Positions 47,923 to 57,442 of a DNA stretch of 64,000 nucleotides are shown here, piece after piece. Under the pieces are notes generated by a model. That model made no database searches, was not told the origin of the DNA, and saw only the letters and a program-made list of their open reading frames with translations. Numbering within the stretch: position 1 is the first letter of the stretch; every line of letters starts with the position of its first letter. Source of the DNA: Pseudophaeobacter sp. (GTDB lineage Bacteria; Pseudomonadota; Alphaproteobacteria; Rhodobacterales; Rhodobacteraceae); contig JALUXC010000002.1 of assembly GCA_027019165.1 (NCBI GenBank), positions 186,001 through 250,000 on the forward strand, written 5' to 3'. Made by a program: the position numbers and the translations under genes.

Positions 47923-48921
47923 TCAGAAAACAAGTTCCGACGCAGGGCGCAGCGCACCGCAATCGATACCCCGCCGATTGAGCAGCGGTGCATTCATGTA
48001 TTTGCGGGTCTCCGGATGATCCGCCTCCAAGACGCCAAGACCGACAAGAATGGTTGCAATGGCACATTCGCTGGCTCGGGTTGCCCCATCCACGATCTTG
48101 AGCGCGACGCCCAGTTGCTGCTCGGGCAGGATCGCCACAAACACCGCTTCGGCACCGGTCTTGATCGCAACGCGCCCGCCCATGGCACGCATAAGGTTGG
48201 TACAGGCGCGGGTTTCTCCGGCAACCAGCTCAGGATGCTTGGCCATCGCCGTGACCAGTTGCGCCGCGCCTTCGGATGCGCGATCGGTCCGCTTATGAGC
48301 AGAGGCAAACCACCCCATTGCCCGCGCAAGCCCATGAACCGAGGTCGCAAAGTTAGGCGCCGAACAGCCGTCGATGCCATAGCCGGGGCTGTCCATACCC
48401 GTTACCTCTTCAAAGGCAGCAAGACAGGCCTGCTGGACCGGGTGATCAACTTCGACATACTCCGGCCCCGCCCCCAGATGCTGGCTGAGCGTCAGAAACC
48501 CCGCATGCTTGCCCGAGCAATTGTTATGTACCTGGCAGGGGGACTGATCCGTCTTTATCAGCTCGTCACGCGCTGGGATATCGGCAGGCTCCTGCGGACC
48601 GCAGCGGAAATCACCGTCCGACAGTCCCAGCTGAGCCAGCCAGGCATTGACCCGATCCGTATGAATATGCGCCCCGTTGTGCGAGGCACAGGCCAGTGCC
48701 AATTGTTCGGATGAGAGCCCATATTTTGCCGCAGCCCCCGAGCTCATCAGCGGCAGCGCCTGGATCATCTTGGCCGAGCTGCGCGGGTAGATCACCGCAT
48801 CTGGATCCCCCCAACTGCGCACAATCTGACCTTTCGCATCGCAAACCACCGCGTGGCCCAGATGCAGGCTTTCCAGCAGTGGACCGCGCCAGACTTCGGC
48901 CATGGGAACGGGTTTTGTCAT
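47923..48921 (-). CDS. L-asparaginase II (rhizobial type)
   Basis: The 332-residue protein belongs to the asparaginase family first described in rhizobia, unrelated to the E. coli enzymes. Typical segments are VEVWRGPLLES-like MAEVWRGPLLESLHLG at the start, YPRSSAKMIQALPL near residue 45, LACASHNGA near 72 and NNCSGKHAGFL near 129. The last two include the proposed catalytic Ser/Lys residues. The frame extends to 48963, but the ATG at 48921 has GAGG at seven bases and gives the common N-terminus. It hydrolyses asparagine to aspartate and ammonia. It is divergent from the IalB-family gene. Confidence 0.9.
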   Translation of the reverse strand: MTKPVPMAEVWRGPLLESLHLGHAVVCDAKGQIVRSWGDPDAVIYPRSSAKMIQALPLMSSGAAAKYGLSSEQLALACASHNGAHIHTDRVNAWLAQLGLSDGDFRCGPQEPADIPARDELIKTDQSPCQVHNNCSGKHAGFLTLSQHLGAGPEYVEVDHPVQQACLAAFEEVTGMDSPGYGIDGCSAPNFATSVHGLARAMGWFASAHKRTDRASEGAAQLVTAMAKHPELVAGETRACTNLMRAMGGRVAIKTGAEAVFVAILPEQQLGVALKIVDGATRASECAIATILVGLGVLEADHPETRKYMNAPLLNRRGIDCGALRPASELVF

Positions 48922-49102
48922 GATATCAGCCTCGTTTCTTGGCGAAATCCTGCCAAAACGCACTTTCGCCCGTGGTGCTTGTTACGTTACTGTGGTTCTG
49001 TAAGGCAAGCGGGGGAATGCGGGCAAAGACGGCGGTTTAACGCTGCCAGACCCAAAGCTGCCCCCGGAAATTGAGGTTATGACAGTCTTGGAGTCGGGAC
49101 AA

Positions 49103-49636
49103 ATGGCATCGAAACTCGTCCGCTTGGCCGCGGGCCTGTGTATGGCAGCAGTGGCCACCACCGCACACGCACAGCAGGCAACCACAGACAACCGCGTTGG
49201 CGCAAACGTGGACTGGAGCGTCTTCCAGGCCGACAACCCAAAGGAATGCTGGGGCGTTTCAGCCCCCAAGGAAACCGTCAACACCCGCGACGGCCGTGTC
49301 GTTGCAGTGCGTCGCAGTGACATTCAGCTTTTTGTCCTGTTCCGTCCCGATGACAGCGACAAAGGACAGGTCAGCTTTACCGGCGGCTATCCTTTCGCAC
49401 CGGGGTCGACCGTCAACATGGTGATCGGAGACTCCGAGTTCGAACTCTTTACCGAAGGCGAATGGGCCTGGCCCGCCACCCCGGCGGATGATGCAAAGAT
49501 CATCACGGCGATGAAGCGCGGCGCGGATGCAGTTCTGACCGCGCGCTCGGCCCGCGGCACCCAGACCAAAGATAGCTTCTCGCTCCTTGGGTTCACCGCC
49601 GCCTTCGAAGACGCCGAAAAGCGCTGCACGCAGTAG
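49103..49636 (+). CDS. IalB-family periplasmic protein
   Basis: The 177-residue protein has a signal peptide (MASKLVRLAAGLCMAAVATTAHA, cleavage likely near residue 24; key end TAHAQ). The mature part matches the invasion-associated locus B family: a tryptophan/cysteine segment NPKECWGVSAPKE, FTGGYPFAPGS, GEWAWPATPADD, then AMKRGADAV and SARGTQTKDSFSLLGFTAA. Two cysteines (in KECWG and KRCTQ) could form a disulfide. IalB was named for erythrocyte invasion in Bartonella, but the family is widespread in free-living alphaproteobacteria and its role there is unknown. An ATG at 49079 is an alternative start; 49103 has GGAG upstream. Confidence 0.82.
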   Translation: MASKLVRLAAGLCMAAVATTAHAQQATTDNRVGANVDWSVFQADNPKECWGVSAPKETVNTRDGRVVAVRRSDIQLFVLFRPDDSDKGQVSFTGGYPFAPGSTVNMVIGDSEFELFTEGEWAWPATPADDAKIITAMKRGADAVLTARSARGTQTKDSFSLLGFTAAFEDAEKRCTQ

Positions 49637-49665
49637 CCCGGAAAGCCCACTCAGGCGATAGAATT

Positions 49666-49700
49666 GGCCCCGCCTTCATAAGGTGCCGGGGCCTTTCTTT
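49666..49700 (+). terminator. Rho-independent terminator after the IalB-family gene
   Basis: GGCCCCG and CGGGGCC arms around a 15-base spacer, which itself can pair CCTT with AAGG, are followed by TTTCTTT. It lies about 30 bases beyond the stop codon. Confidence 0.8.
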
Positions 49701-49805
49701 GCGCGGCCCACGCTCTCCAGGGCGACAGATCTTGCAGCAATTTCTTTTGATCTTCGGGCAAACTCCTATATAGAGCCGCATCCAGCCATTAATTCGAGTC
49801 GCCTC

Positions 49806-50990
49806 ATGTCCGCCAATGCGCCGATCACCCAAGACGTTCTGACCCTGCCCCGCAAACTGCCCGAGGGCGGCAAGATCAACCTTGTGGGCCTCACCCGTGA
49901 TCAGATGCGCGCGGTGCTGATTGAGCATGGCACGCCGGAGAAACAGGCCAAGATGCGGGTCGGGCAGATCTGGCAGTGGATCTACCAATGGGGCAAGCGC
50001 GACTTTGCGGATATGACGAATCTCGCCAAGGCCTATCGCGCACAACTGGCCGAACACTTCGAAATCGCCATCCCCGAGGTTGTCAGCAAGCAGGTCTCAA
50101 GCGATGGCACCCGCAAGTATCTGGTGCGGATTGCGGGCGGGCATGAGGTCGAAGTGGTCTACATCCCCGAAGAGGGGCGCGGCACGCTCTGTATCTCGAG
50201 CCAGGTGGGCTGCACGCTGACCTGTTCCTTCTGCCACACCGGCACGCAAAAGCTGGTCCGCAACCTGACCGCCGCCGAGATCGTCGGCCAGGTGATGATG
50301 GCGCGCGACGATCTGGAGGAATGGCCGGTTCCGGGCGAACCCAAAGACGAAACCCGCCTTCTGTCAAACATCGTTCTGATGGGCATGGGCGAGCCGCTTT
50401 ATAATTTCGACAACGTGCGCGATGCGATGAAGATCGCCATGGACCCCGAAGGGATTTCCCTGTCGCGCCGTCGGATTACCCTGTCCACGTCCGGTGTGGT
50501 GCCGGAAATCGCCCGCACCGCCGAGGAAATCGGCTGCCTGCTGGCTGTCTCGTTCCACGCCACCACCGACGAAGTGCGCAACAAACTGGTGCCGATCAAC
50601 AAACGTTGGAACATCGAGGCGCTTCTGAACGCGCTGCGGGACTACCCGCGCCTGACCAACTCCGAACGCATCACCTTTGAATATGTGATGCTGAAGGATG
50701 TGAACGACAGCGATGAAGACGCGCACCGACTGGTCGAGCTGATCAAGGGCATCCCGGCCAAGGTGAACCTCATTCCGTTCAACGAATGGCCCGGCGCGCC
50801 CTACAAACGTTCGTCAAACAACCGCATTCACGCCTTTGCCAACATCATCTACCAGGCGGGCTATGCCTCTCCTATCCGCACCCCGCGCGGCGAGGATATT
50901 CTGGCGGCCTGCGGTCAGCTCAAGTCCGCCACCGAACGCGCCCGCAAAAGCCGCAAGCAGATCGAGGCCGAAACGGGGCTGTCGTCCTGA
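49806..50990 (+). CDS. rlmN: 23S rRNA/tRNA adenine-C2 methyltransferase
   Basis: RlmN is a radical-SAM enzyme that methylates A2503 of 23S rRNA and A37 of some tRNAs. The 394-residue protein has the iron-sulfur motif CxxxCxxC in [12 protein letters not shown] near residue 138. The SAM-binding GMGEPLYN lies near 196, and the catalytic cysteine of the C-terminal part is in ILAACGQL near 365. The frame is open from 49683, but the ATG at 49806 gives the usual N-terminus. It is downstream of the IalB gene's terminator and appears monocistronic. Confidence 0.95.
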   Translation: MSANAPITQDVLTLPRKLPEGGKINLVGLTRDQMRAVLIEHGTPEKQAKMRVGQIWQWIYQWGKRDFADMTNLAKAYRAQLAEHFEIAIPEVVSKQVSSDGTRKYLVRIAGGHEVEVVYIPEEGRGTLCISSQVGCTLTCSFCHTGTQKLVRNLTAAEIVGQVMMARDDLEEWPVPGEPKDETRLLSNIVLMGMGEPLYNFDNVRDAMKIAMDPEGISLSRRRITLSTSGVVPEIARTAEEIGCLLAVSFHATTDEVRNKLVPINKRWNIEALLNALRDYPRLTNSERITFEYVMLKDVNDSDEDAHRLVELIKGIPAKVNLIPFNEWPGAPYKRSSNNRIHAFANIIYQAGYASPIRTPRGEDILAACGQLKSATERARKSRKQIEAETGLSS

Positions 50991-51048
50991 TCGTCACGTC
51001 CAGCCAACACAGGACTGCAGCAGAGATACTCAAACACGCCCGATAGAT

Positions 51049-51067
51049 CGGTCGGTGACCGCTTTTT
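51049..51067 (+). terminator. Probable terminator after rlmN
   Basis: CGGTC-GGT-GACCG followed by CTTTTT lies about 60 bases past the rlmN stop. The stem is only five pairs, so strength is uncertain. Confidence 0.5.
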
Positions 51068-51178
51068 GCCATGATTGCGTATTCACCGCCGCAATCTTTC
51101 CCTTATTCAGGTGAAATTTTGCCATTCAGGCGGAACAGTTTCAAATCCGGAGACAATGAAGTCCAGAAAGGAATCGAA

Positions 51179-51397
51179 ATGCAGGACAGCGTCGGCGAAG
51201 CCGCCAATCTCAATGAGATCGAACCTGGTGTTCTTACCATGATCCGCGACGAGCGTGATAAGGCGCTCAGCCCGCGCGAATGGAAGTTCCGCCTGCGTGG
51301 CTATGGCTATGGCATCAAGACCGTCGAAGGGGAACAGATCCTGACGCGACTGCCCAAGAACGTACCCATCGGTGTCCTGCCGCCAGAATTCTGCTGA
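51179..51397 (+). CDS. Small uncharacterised cytoplasmic protein (72 residues)
   Basis: The 72-residue product has no signal peptide or membrane helix. Its core, SPREWKFRLRGYGYGIKTVEGEQILTRLPKNVPIG (key: REWKFRLRGYGYGIKTVEG), is rich in basic and aromatic residues, which could suit nucleic-acid or protein binding. AAAGGA lies seven bases before the ATG at 51179; the frame is open to 51071. It stands alone between rlmN and the LOG gene. I recognise no family, but the ribosome-binding site and composition support a real gene. Confidence 0.6.
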   Translation: MQDSVGEAANLNEIEPGVLTMIRDERDKALSPREWKFRLRGYGYGIKTVEGEQILTRLPKNVPIGVLPPEFC

Positions 51398-51442
51398 ACA
51401 CGAACGGCAGGCGCCTAGGCCGATCAGTCGATCAGTTGAGGC

Positions 51443-52291
51443 TCAGACAGAGCGATCTGGCAGTGTGTCTCGGGCTGGCGCAGGCTCCCAGTTCTCGATG
51501 ATGTCCACAGCCTCCTGTGCCGTTTCAACAAAGCGGAACAGGCCAAGATCACGATCTGAGATGGTTCCGGCATCAGCAAGTGCTTCCCAGTTGATGATCT
51601 TTTCCCAGAAAGCGCGACCGAACAGGATGAAGGGCACCCGTTCCATCCGCCCGGTCTGAATGAGGGTCAGGCTCTCGAACAGCTCGTCCAGGGTACCAAA
51701 CCCACCGGGGAACACCGTGATCGCCCGCGCGCGCATCAGGAAATGCATCTTGCGCACGGCGAAATAGTGGAAATTGAAGCTCAAGTCCGGCGTCACATAT
51801 TCGTTTGGCGCCTGTTCATGGGGCAACACGATCCCCAGCCCGATGGAATGCCCGCCGGCATCCACAGCACCAAGGTTGCCCGCCTCCATCACACCAGGGC
51901 CACCGCCTGTAACCACCACGTTGTGACGGCCAGAAGACTTCAACGACTCCACTGTCATCAACCGCGCAAATTCCCGCGCTTCGTCATAGAAATGGGATAG
52001 ATCCGCCAGGGTCTGAGTACGCGCCTGTGCCTTGTTCTCGGGGCTGGGAATTCGCGCGCCACCAAACATGACGATCGTGCTTTCGATGCCCTTTTCATCC
52101 AGCAAGAGTTGCGGTTTCAACAGCTCAAGCTGCAAGCGCACCGGACGCAGCTCGTCCCGCAGCATGAAGGCGTCGTCCGCGAAGGCCAACCGATAGGAAG
52201 GAGACTCCGTTTGCGGCGTAAGAGGAATATGCTCGGCCCGACTGCGGTCGGATAGAGCATCGGGAAACGGGCTTTTGCGATCATCACTCAT
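51443..52291 (-). CDS. LOG-family protein (cytokinin riboside monophosphate phosphoribohydrolase-like)
   Basis: The 282-residue protein belongs to the Rossmann-fold LOG family, whose characterised members cleave nucleoside monophosphates to base and ribose 5-phosphate. The two signature motifs are visible: GGGPGVMEAGNLGA near residue 132 and PGGFGTLDELFE near 207. An extra N-terminal stretch of about 80 residues precedes the core. The frame is open to 52420; the ATG at 52291 is the best start, although its ribosome-binding site is weak. It is convergent with the small 51179 gene and divergent from the PLP dehydratase gene. True substrate in bacteria is unclear. Confidence 0.87.
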   Translation of the reverse strand: MSDDRKSPFPDALSDRSRAEHIPLTPQTESPSYRLAFADDAFMLRDELRPVRLQLELLKPQLLLDEKGIESTIVMFGGARIPSPENKAQARTQTLADLSHFYDEAREFARLMTVESLKSSGRHNVVVTGGGPGVMEAGNLGAVDAGGHSIGLGIVLPHEQAPNEYVTPDLSFNFHYFAVRKMHFLMRARAITVFPGGFGTLDELFESLTLIQTGRMERVPFILFGRAFWEKIINWEALADAGTISDRDLGLFRFVETAQEAVDIIENWEPAPARDTLPDRSV

Positions 52292-52436
52292 GGGAACTGC
52301 CTGCTTTTCTTGTTCACTTAATCTAATGTCTATCCGCGCGACACAGAAGGCGCCAGTCAAAGGCGGGCTCCACCCCTTGCACACCGCGTGCAGTGGCGTA
52401 GTCTCCCCCCGCACGAGCAAAGAATAGGCGGATCAA

Positions 52437-53366
52437 ATGAATTGGACAGGCGAAATCACCAAGGCCGCAGAACGTACGAATGGGCATGTGCAAGTCACGC
52501 CTGTTCTGCGCACACTGGGTTTTGGCCTCCCCTTCGCGGTTGAGATGAAACTCGAGCACATGCAGCACACCGGCAGTTTCAAGGCCCGCGGTGCCTTCAA
52601 CACGCTTCTTAGCAGCGAAGTCCCTCAGGCAGGTCTCGTTGCCGCCTCCGGTGGCAACCATGGCGCAGCCGTCGCCTACGCCGCCAGCAAACTGGGCCAC
52701 AAGGCACGGATCTACGTGCCGGAAATGGCAGGCCCAGCAAAGATCTCCCTGATCCGCGATGCGGGCGCCGATTTGCAGGTGGTGCCTGGTGCCTATGCCA
52801 ACGCGCTCGAAATGGCTCAAGCCTATGAGGCCGAAACCGGGGCGATGCAGGTCCACGCCTATGACGCCCCTGGCACCGTCGCCGGTCAGGGCACCTGTTT
52901 TGCCGAATGGGAAGACCAGGGGCTTGAAGCCGATACCGTGGTGATCGCGGTGGGTGGCGGCGGACTGATCGCAGGCGCGCTAGCCTGGTTCGATGGCAGG
53001 AAAAAGATCGTCGCAGTCGAGCCGCAAACTTCCTGTGCACTGCATGCCGCGCTTGAGGCGGGTGCCCCCGTTGATGTTGAGGTGTCAGGTGTGGCGGCCA
53101 ATGCGCTTGGCGCCAAGCGGATCGGCTCCATCTGCTTTGATCTGGCACGGGAAAAGGGCGTAACCTCCGTCACCGTTTCGGACGAGGCGATCACTGCGGC
53201 GCAAACAGCCCTTTGGCGGGAGCGGCGCATTCTGACCGAACCGGCGGGTGCGACCGCGCTGGCGGCCCTGATGTCCGGTGCCTATCAGCCCAGCCCCGGC
53301 GAACGTGTGGCCGTGCTGATCTGTGGTGGCAATATCGCCCCAGATCCGCTTGCATCACAAGGCTAA
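52437..53366 (+). CDS. PLP-dependent threonine/serine dehydratase-like enzyme
   Basis: The 309-residue fold-type II PLP enzyme has the cofactor lysine in HTGSFKARGAF near residue 47 and the asparagine loop ASGGNHGAAVAYAA near 73. The glycine-rich phosphate-binding loop GGGGLIAGAL lies near 175, and the C-terminal CGGN near 299. It lacks the regulatory ACT-like domain of biosynthetic threonine deaminase. It is therefore a catabolic threonine/serine dehydratase, a racemase-type relative or a hydroxy-amino-acid lyase. A GntR-family regulator gene follows 38 bases downstream and may control it. Confidence 0.88.
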   Translation: MNWTGEITKAAERTNGHVQVTPVLRTLGFGLPFAVEMKLEHMQHTGSFKARGAFNTLLSSEVPQAGLVAASGGNHGAAVAYAASKLGHKARIYVPEMAGPAKISLIRDAGADLQVVPGAYANALEMAQAYEAETGAMQVHAYDAPGTVAGQGTCFAEWEDQGLEADTVVIAVGGGGLIAGALAWFDGRKKIVAVEPQTSCALHAALEAGAPVDVEVSGVAANALGAKRIGSICFDLAREKGVTSVTVSDEAITAAQTALWRERRILTEPAGATALAALMSGAYQPSPGERVAVLICGGNIAPDPLASQG

Positions 53367-53404
53367 GGCTTGCGACCCGCCCAAAGGCATCCTATCGCAG
53401 GGTC

Positions 53405-54004
53405 ATGACCGCTACGATTGCAGACAGGATCTATCTGGAGCTCAGCGAGCGTATTGTCACCGGACAATTGCTCGCAGGCGAAAAGCTGCGCCAGGACCAT
53501 ATTGCGCGCGAGTTCGACACCAGCCATGTGCCGGTGCGCGAGGCCCTGTTGCGGCTTGAGGCCCACGGTCTTGCCTATTCCGAGCCACGCCGGGGCACCC
53601 GGGTCAGCGCGCTTGACCCGGCCGAGATCCGCGAAGTGATCGAAATGCGCGTGGCGCTCGAAGTCCTCGCCTTGACCCATGCCTTTGCCAGGCTGAGCGA
53701 TGCAGACATTGCAGCCGCAGACGCCGCCCGCCTCGCCTGTGATGAAGCAACCGACATGGCCACCTGGGAACGGCTGAACCGCCAGTTCCACCGCACCATC
53801 CTGTCACCCTGCACCATGCCGCGCCTATTGGCGGCTATCGACGATCTGCACATTGCCTCGGCCCGGCATCTGTTTGCGCATTGGAAACACCAATGGCGCC
53901 CGCGCGCCGACAAGGATCACGCCGCCATCGTTCAGGCGATGATGCGGCGAGACGCTGCTGCAGGATGCGAGATCCTGCGCCGCCACCTGCGCCGGGTGCG
54001 TTAG
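53405..54004 (+). CDS. GntR-family regulator with FCD domain
   Basis: The 199-residue protein has an N-terminal winged helix of the GntR type (YLELSERIVTGQLLAGEKL, then the recognition segment TSHVPVREALLRLEAHGL near residues 41-58). A helical effector domain of the FCD class follows, including EVIEMRVALEVLAL near 80. Many FCD regulators bind carboxylic or amino acids. The frame is open from 53213, inside the preceding gene, but the ATG at 53405 is the sensible start. It probably regulates the upstream PLP dehydratase gene. Confidence 0.88.
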   Translation: MTATIADRIYLELSERIVTGQLLAGEKLRQDHIAREFDTSHVPVREALLRLEAHGLAYSEPRRGTRVSALDPAEIREVIEMRVALEVLALTHAFARLSDADIAAADAARLACDEATDMATWERLNRQFHRTILSPCTMPRLLAAIDDLHIASARHLFAHWKHQWRPRADKDHAAIVQAMMRRDAAAGCEILRRHLRRVR

Positions 54005-54112
54005 ATCGACCAAGGCCGCCAAAAGGCTCCCACACACCGCAATCGGCACATGACCTCGGCCACAAATGCCGTTATGTAAGCGCGAAACCCTATTCTTGCC
54101 GGAGAAACACCC

Positions 54113-54940
54113 ATGTCCAACGCACAGCTGGAAGCCGCAATCGAAGCCGCCTGGGAGGCGCGTGACACCATCACCCCTGCCACCGCCGGCGAGACCCGCG
54201 AAGCGATCGAAGATACGCTCAACGCGCTCGACAGCGGCAGCCTGCGCGTCGCCGAGAAACTGGAGAACGGCGACTGGCACGTGAACCAATGGGCGAAAAA
54301 GGCCGTGCTGCTGGGCTTCCGCATCAAGGACATGGAGATCCAGACCGGTGGCCCGCAGGACTCTGGCTGGTGGGACAAGGTCGACAGCAAGTTCAAAGGC
54401 TGGGGCGAAAACCAGTGGAAAGCCGCCGGCTTCCGCGCGGTCCCGAACTGCGTCGTGCGCAAATCCGCCTTCATCGCGCCGGGCGTGGTGCTGATGCCCT
54501 CCTTCGTGAACCTTGGCGCCTATGTGGATGAGGGCACCATGGTCGATACCTGGGCCACCGTCGGCTCCTGCGCGCAGATCGGCAAGAACGTGCACCTGTC
54601 GGGCGGCGTCGGCATCGGCGGCGTGCTGGAGCCGATGCAGGCCGGTCCCACCATCATCGAGGACAACTGCTTCATCGGTGCCCGCTCCGAAGTGGTCGAA
54701 GGCTGCATCGTGCGCGAAGGCTCGGTTCTGGGCATGGGCGTCTACATCGGCAAATCCACCAAGATCGTCGACCGCGAGACCGGCGAAGTCATGTATGGCG
54801 AAGTTCCGCCCTACTCCGTCGTAGTCTCCGGCTCCATGCCCTCCAAGAACGGCATCAACCTCTACTGCGCGGTGATCGTGAAGCGCGTGGATGCGCAGAC
54901 CCGCTCCAAAACCGGCATCAACGAGCTGCTGCGCGACTGA
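54113..54940 (+). CDS. dapD: 2,3,4,5-tetrahydropyridine-2,6-dicarboxylate N-succinyltransferase
   Basis: DapD succinylates tetrahydrodipicolinate in the succinylase branch of lysine and diaminopimelate synthesis. The 275-residue protein has the left-handed beta-helix region of hexapeptide repeats (about residues 110-220). [21 protein letters not shown] and [27 protein letters not shown] are the typical segments (partial: [16 protein letters not shown]). GGAG precedes the ATG. The gene is monocistronic here and ends at a bidirectional terminator facing hutU. Confidence 0.96.
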   Translation: MSNAQLEAAIEAAWEARDTITPATAGETREAIEDTLNALDSGSLRVAEKLENGDWHVNQWAKKAVLLGFRIKDMEIQTGGPQDSGWWDKVDSKFKGWGENQWKAAGFRAVPNCVVRKSAFIAPGVVLMPSFVNLGAYVDEGTMVDTWATVGSCAQIGKNVHLSGGVGIGGVLEPMQAGPTIIEDNCFIGARSEVVEGCIVREGSVLGMGVYIGKSTKIVDRETGEVMYGEVPPYSVVVSGSMPSKNGINLYCAVIVKRVDAQTRSKTGINELLRD

Positions 54941-54964
54941 TCCCAGCCTTGATTGCAAACATTT

Positions 54965-54994
54965 AAACGCGCCCCAATTCGGGGCGCGTTTTTT
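54965..54994. terminator. Bidirectional rho-independent terminator between dapD and hutU
   Basis: AACGCGCCCC and GGGGCGCGTT arms around a short AATTC loop are followed by TTTTT on the plus strand and preceded by an A-run. The arms are perfectly paired, and the site lies directly between the two convergent stop codons. Confidence 0.9.
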
Positions 54995-54995
54995 G

Positions 54996-56663
54996 TTACA
55001 GGATCCCCGGCAGGGTCAGTTGATGCTGACGCGCGCAGTCCTTTGCGATCTCATATCCCGCATCCGCATGACGCATGACGCCGGTGGCCGGATCGTTCCA
55101 CAGCACCCGCGCAATGCGGCGGTCGGCATCTTCGCTGCCATCGCAGCAGATCACCACCCCGGAATGCTGCGAAAAACCCATGCCAACCCCGCCGCCATGG
55201 TGCAGCGACACCCAGGTCGCCCCCGAAGCGGTGTTCAGCAGCGCGTTGAGCAGCGGCCAGTCCGACACCGCGTCCGATCCGTCCATCATCGCTTCAGTCT
55301 CGCGATTTGGAGAGGCGACCGAGCCGCTGTCGAGGTGATCGCGGCCAATGACCACCGGCGCAGACAGCTCTCCATTGCGGACCATCTCGTTGAAGGCCAG
55401 CCCCGCCCGGTGGCGGTCGCCAAGGCCAATCCAGCAGATCCGCGCGGGCAGGCCCTGAAAAGCGATCCGTTCCTCTGCCATATCCAGCCAGCGATGCAGG
55501 CCTTCGTTGTCGGGGAACAGCTCTTTCATCTTGGCGTCTGTCTTGCGGATATCCTCCGGGTCCCCTGACAGGGCGCACCAGCGGAAGGGGCCGATGCCCC
55601 GGCAGAAGAGCGGGCGGATATAGGCGGGCACAAAACCGGGGAAATCGAAGGCGTTCGTGAGCCCCTCCTCCAGCGCCATCTGGCGGATGTTGTTGCCGTA
55701 ATCGACGGTAGGGATGCCCATGGCATGGAACTGGCACATGGCCTCGACTTGCACCCTCATGCTGGCGCGAGCAGCCTTTTCCACCGCTTTTGGGTCGGTT
55801 TCTCGCTTCGCAATCCACTCCCCCATGGTCCACCCTAGCGGCAGGTAGCCATTGATGGGATCATGGGCCGAGGTCTGATCGGTCACCAGATCGGGGCGGA
55901 TGCCGCGCCGGACCAGTTCCGGGAAGACATCGGCCGCATTGCCCAAAAGACCCACCGATTTTGCTTCACCCGCAGCGGTCCAGCGCTCGATCATAGCAAG
56001 CGCCTCGTCCAGGCTTTCGGTCTTTTCATCAAGGTAGCGTGTGCGCAGGCGGAAATCGATACTGTCCGGGTTGCATTCCACCGCAAGGCAGCAGGCCCCG
56101 GCCATCACCGCGGCCAGAGGCTGCGCGCCGCCCATGCCGCCAAGACCGCCGGTCAGGATCCATTTGCCGCCGAGGTCGCCACCATAGTGCTGGCGCCCGG
56201 CTTCGGCAAAGGTTTCATAGGTGCCCTGCACGATGCCTTGAGTACCGATGTAGATCCAGGAGCCAGCGGTCATCTGACCGTACATCATCAGCCCCTTGCG
56301 ATCGAGTTCGTTGAAGTGATCCCAGGTCGCCCAGCGCGGCACCAGGTTCGAATTGGCAATCAAGACGCGCGGCGCATCCCTATGTGTCTGGAAAATGCCC
56401 ACCGGTTTGCCGGATTGGACCAGAAGGGTCTGATCGTCCTCAAGGGCGCGCAGGCTGTCGACGATCAGGTCGAAATCCTTCCAAGTGCGCGCGGCCCGCC
56501 CGATACCGCCGTAGACCACCAGTTCATGCGGGTTCTCGGCCACATCGGGGTGCAGGTTGTTCATCAGCATCCGTAGAGGCGCCTCTGTCAGCCAGCTTTT
56601 TGCGCTGATCTCGGGTCCTGTGGGCGGGTAGATATCGCGGGCGTTCTTGCGGGGATCGGTCAT
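54996..56663 (-). CDS. hutU: Urocanate hydratase
   Basis: Urocanase converts urocanate to imidazolone propionate with tightly bound NAD, the second step of histidine degradation. The 555-residue length is standard. Motifs include [15 protein letters not shown] near residue 51, the NAD-binding [13 protein letters not shown] near 173, and the conserved active-site region [20 protein letters not shown] near 352 with its catalytic cysteine. It is the last gene of hutI-hutH-hutG-hutU, overlapping hutG by four bases. Confidence 0.97.
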   Translation of the reverse strand: MTDPRKNARDIYPPTGPEISAKSWLTEAPLRMLMNNLHPDVAENPHELVVYGGIGRAARTWKDFDLIVDSLRALEDDQTLLVQSGKPVGIFQTHRDAPRVLIANSNLVPRWATWDHFNELDRKGLMMYGQMTAGSWIYIGTQGIVQGTYETFAEAGRQHYGGDLGGKWILTGGLGGMGGAQPLAAVMAGACCLAVECNPDSIDFRLRTRYLDEKTESLDEALAMIERWTAAGEAKSVGLLGNAADVFPELVRRGIRPDLVTDQTSAHDPINGYLPLGWTMGEWIAKRETDPKAVEKAARASMRVQVEAMCQFHAMGIPTVDYGNNIRQMALEEGLTNAFDFPGFVPAYIRPLFCRGIGPFRWCALSGDPEDIRKTDAKMKELFPDNEGLHRWLDMAEERIAFQGLPARICWIGLGDRHRAGLAFNEMVRNGELSAPVVIGRDHLDSGSVASPNRETEAMMDGSDAVSDWPLLNALLNTASGATWVSLHHGGGVGMGFSQHSGVVICCDGSEDADRRIARVLWNDPATGVMRHADAGYEIAKDCARQHQLTLPGIL

Positions 56664-57442
56664 GTCGGCCTCCAGGAAATGAGATCGGTCAGGATTTGGC
56701 GAAGGTAGCCGCGCAGCCGCTTGGCGCGGGTGCGGTCATAGGTCCAGGGCGGAGCCTCAGCGCAGTAGGTGGCCTGCGCCAGTTCCATCTGGATGGCATG
56801 AAGCCCCTTGGCAGGGCAGCCATAGTGGCGCGTGGTCCAGCCGCCAAGGAACCGGCCATTGAGGGTTGAGGAATAACCTTCGGCAGCCGCGCACCGCTGC
56901 AGAACCTGCGTCTCAATCCGCTGATCACAGGTCGCGCCGCGATTGGTGCCGATGTTGAAATCCGGCAGCCGACCGTCGAACAGAAACGGGATCTGACTGC
57001 GGATCGAGTGGCAGTCAAAGAGGATCACAAACCCATGGAGGTCGCGAATGCGGTTCAGCTCTGCCTCAAGCGCCGCATGATAGGGCGCATGATAGAGATC
57101 CCGCCGCCGGGCTATTTCTTCTGCGTCCGGTTCCGCGCCATCTTGCCAGATCGGCTGCCCATCAAAATCGGTCAGCGGCACAAGTGTTGTGGTGTTCTGG
57201 CCGGGATAAAGGCTTTGCCCTTCGGGATCGCGGTTCATGTCGATCACGTAGCGGTGGATGGGCGTGCGCACCGTGGTTATGCCCTCGACGAGATCCGCGT
57301 AAAGATCGTGCACATGCCAATCCGTATCCGACTGAGCGCGGCCAGTGTCGTTCAGACTGTCCCAGACCGGGGCCGGGACATCGGTGCCGGTATGGGGAAG
57401 CCCCAGCACAAGAGGCGATGTCCCGCGCGTCACTTCGATCAT
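56660..57442 (-). CDS. hutG: N-formylglutamate deformylase
   Basis: HutG hydrolyses N-formylglutamate to formate and glutamate, the last step of the five-step histidine pathway. The 260-residue protein has the N-formylglutamate amidohydrolase features: [11 protein letters not shown] near residue 13, [11 protein letters not shown] near 65 and [20 protein letters not shown] near 135 (partial: DCHSIRS). A frame extension to 57760 is an artefact over hutH. The start overlaps the hutH stop (ATGA). Its presence with hutF, and the absence of a formiminoglutamase, shows that the two-step deiminase/deformylase route is used. Confidence 0.93.
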   Translation of the reverse strand: MIEVTRGTSPLVLGLPHTGTDVPAPVWDSLNDTGRAQSDTDWHVHDLYADLVEGITTVRTPIHRYVIDMNRDPEGQSLYPGQNTTTLVPLTDFDGQPIWQDGAEPDAEEIARRRDLYHAPYHAALEAELNRIRDLHGFVILFDCHSIRSQIPFLFDGRLPDFNIGTNRGATCDQRIETQVLQRCAAAEGYSSTLNGRFLGGWTTRHYGCPAKGLHAIQMELAQATYCAEAPPWTYDRTRAKRLRGYLRQILTDLISWRPT

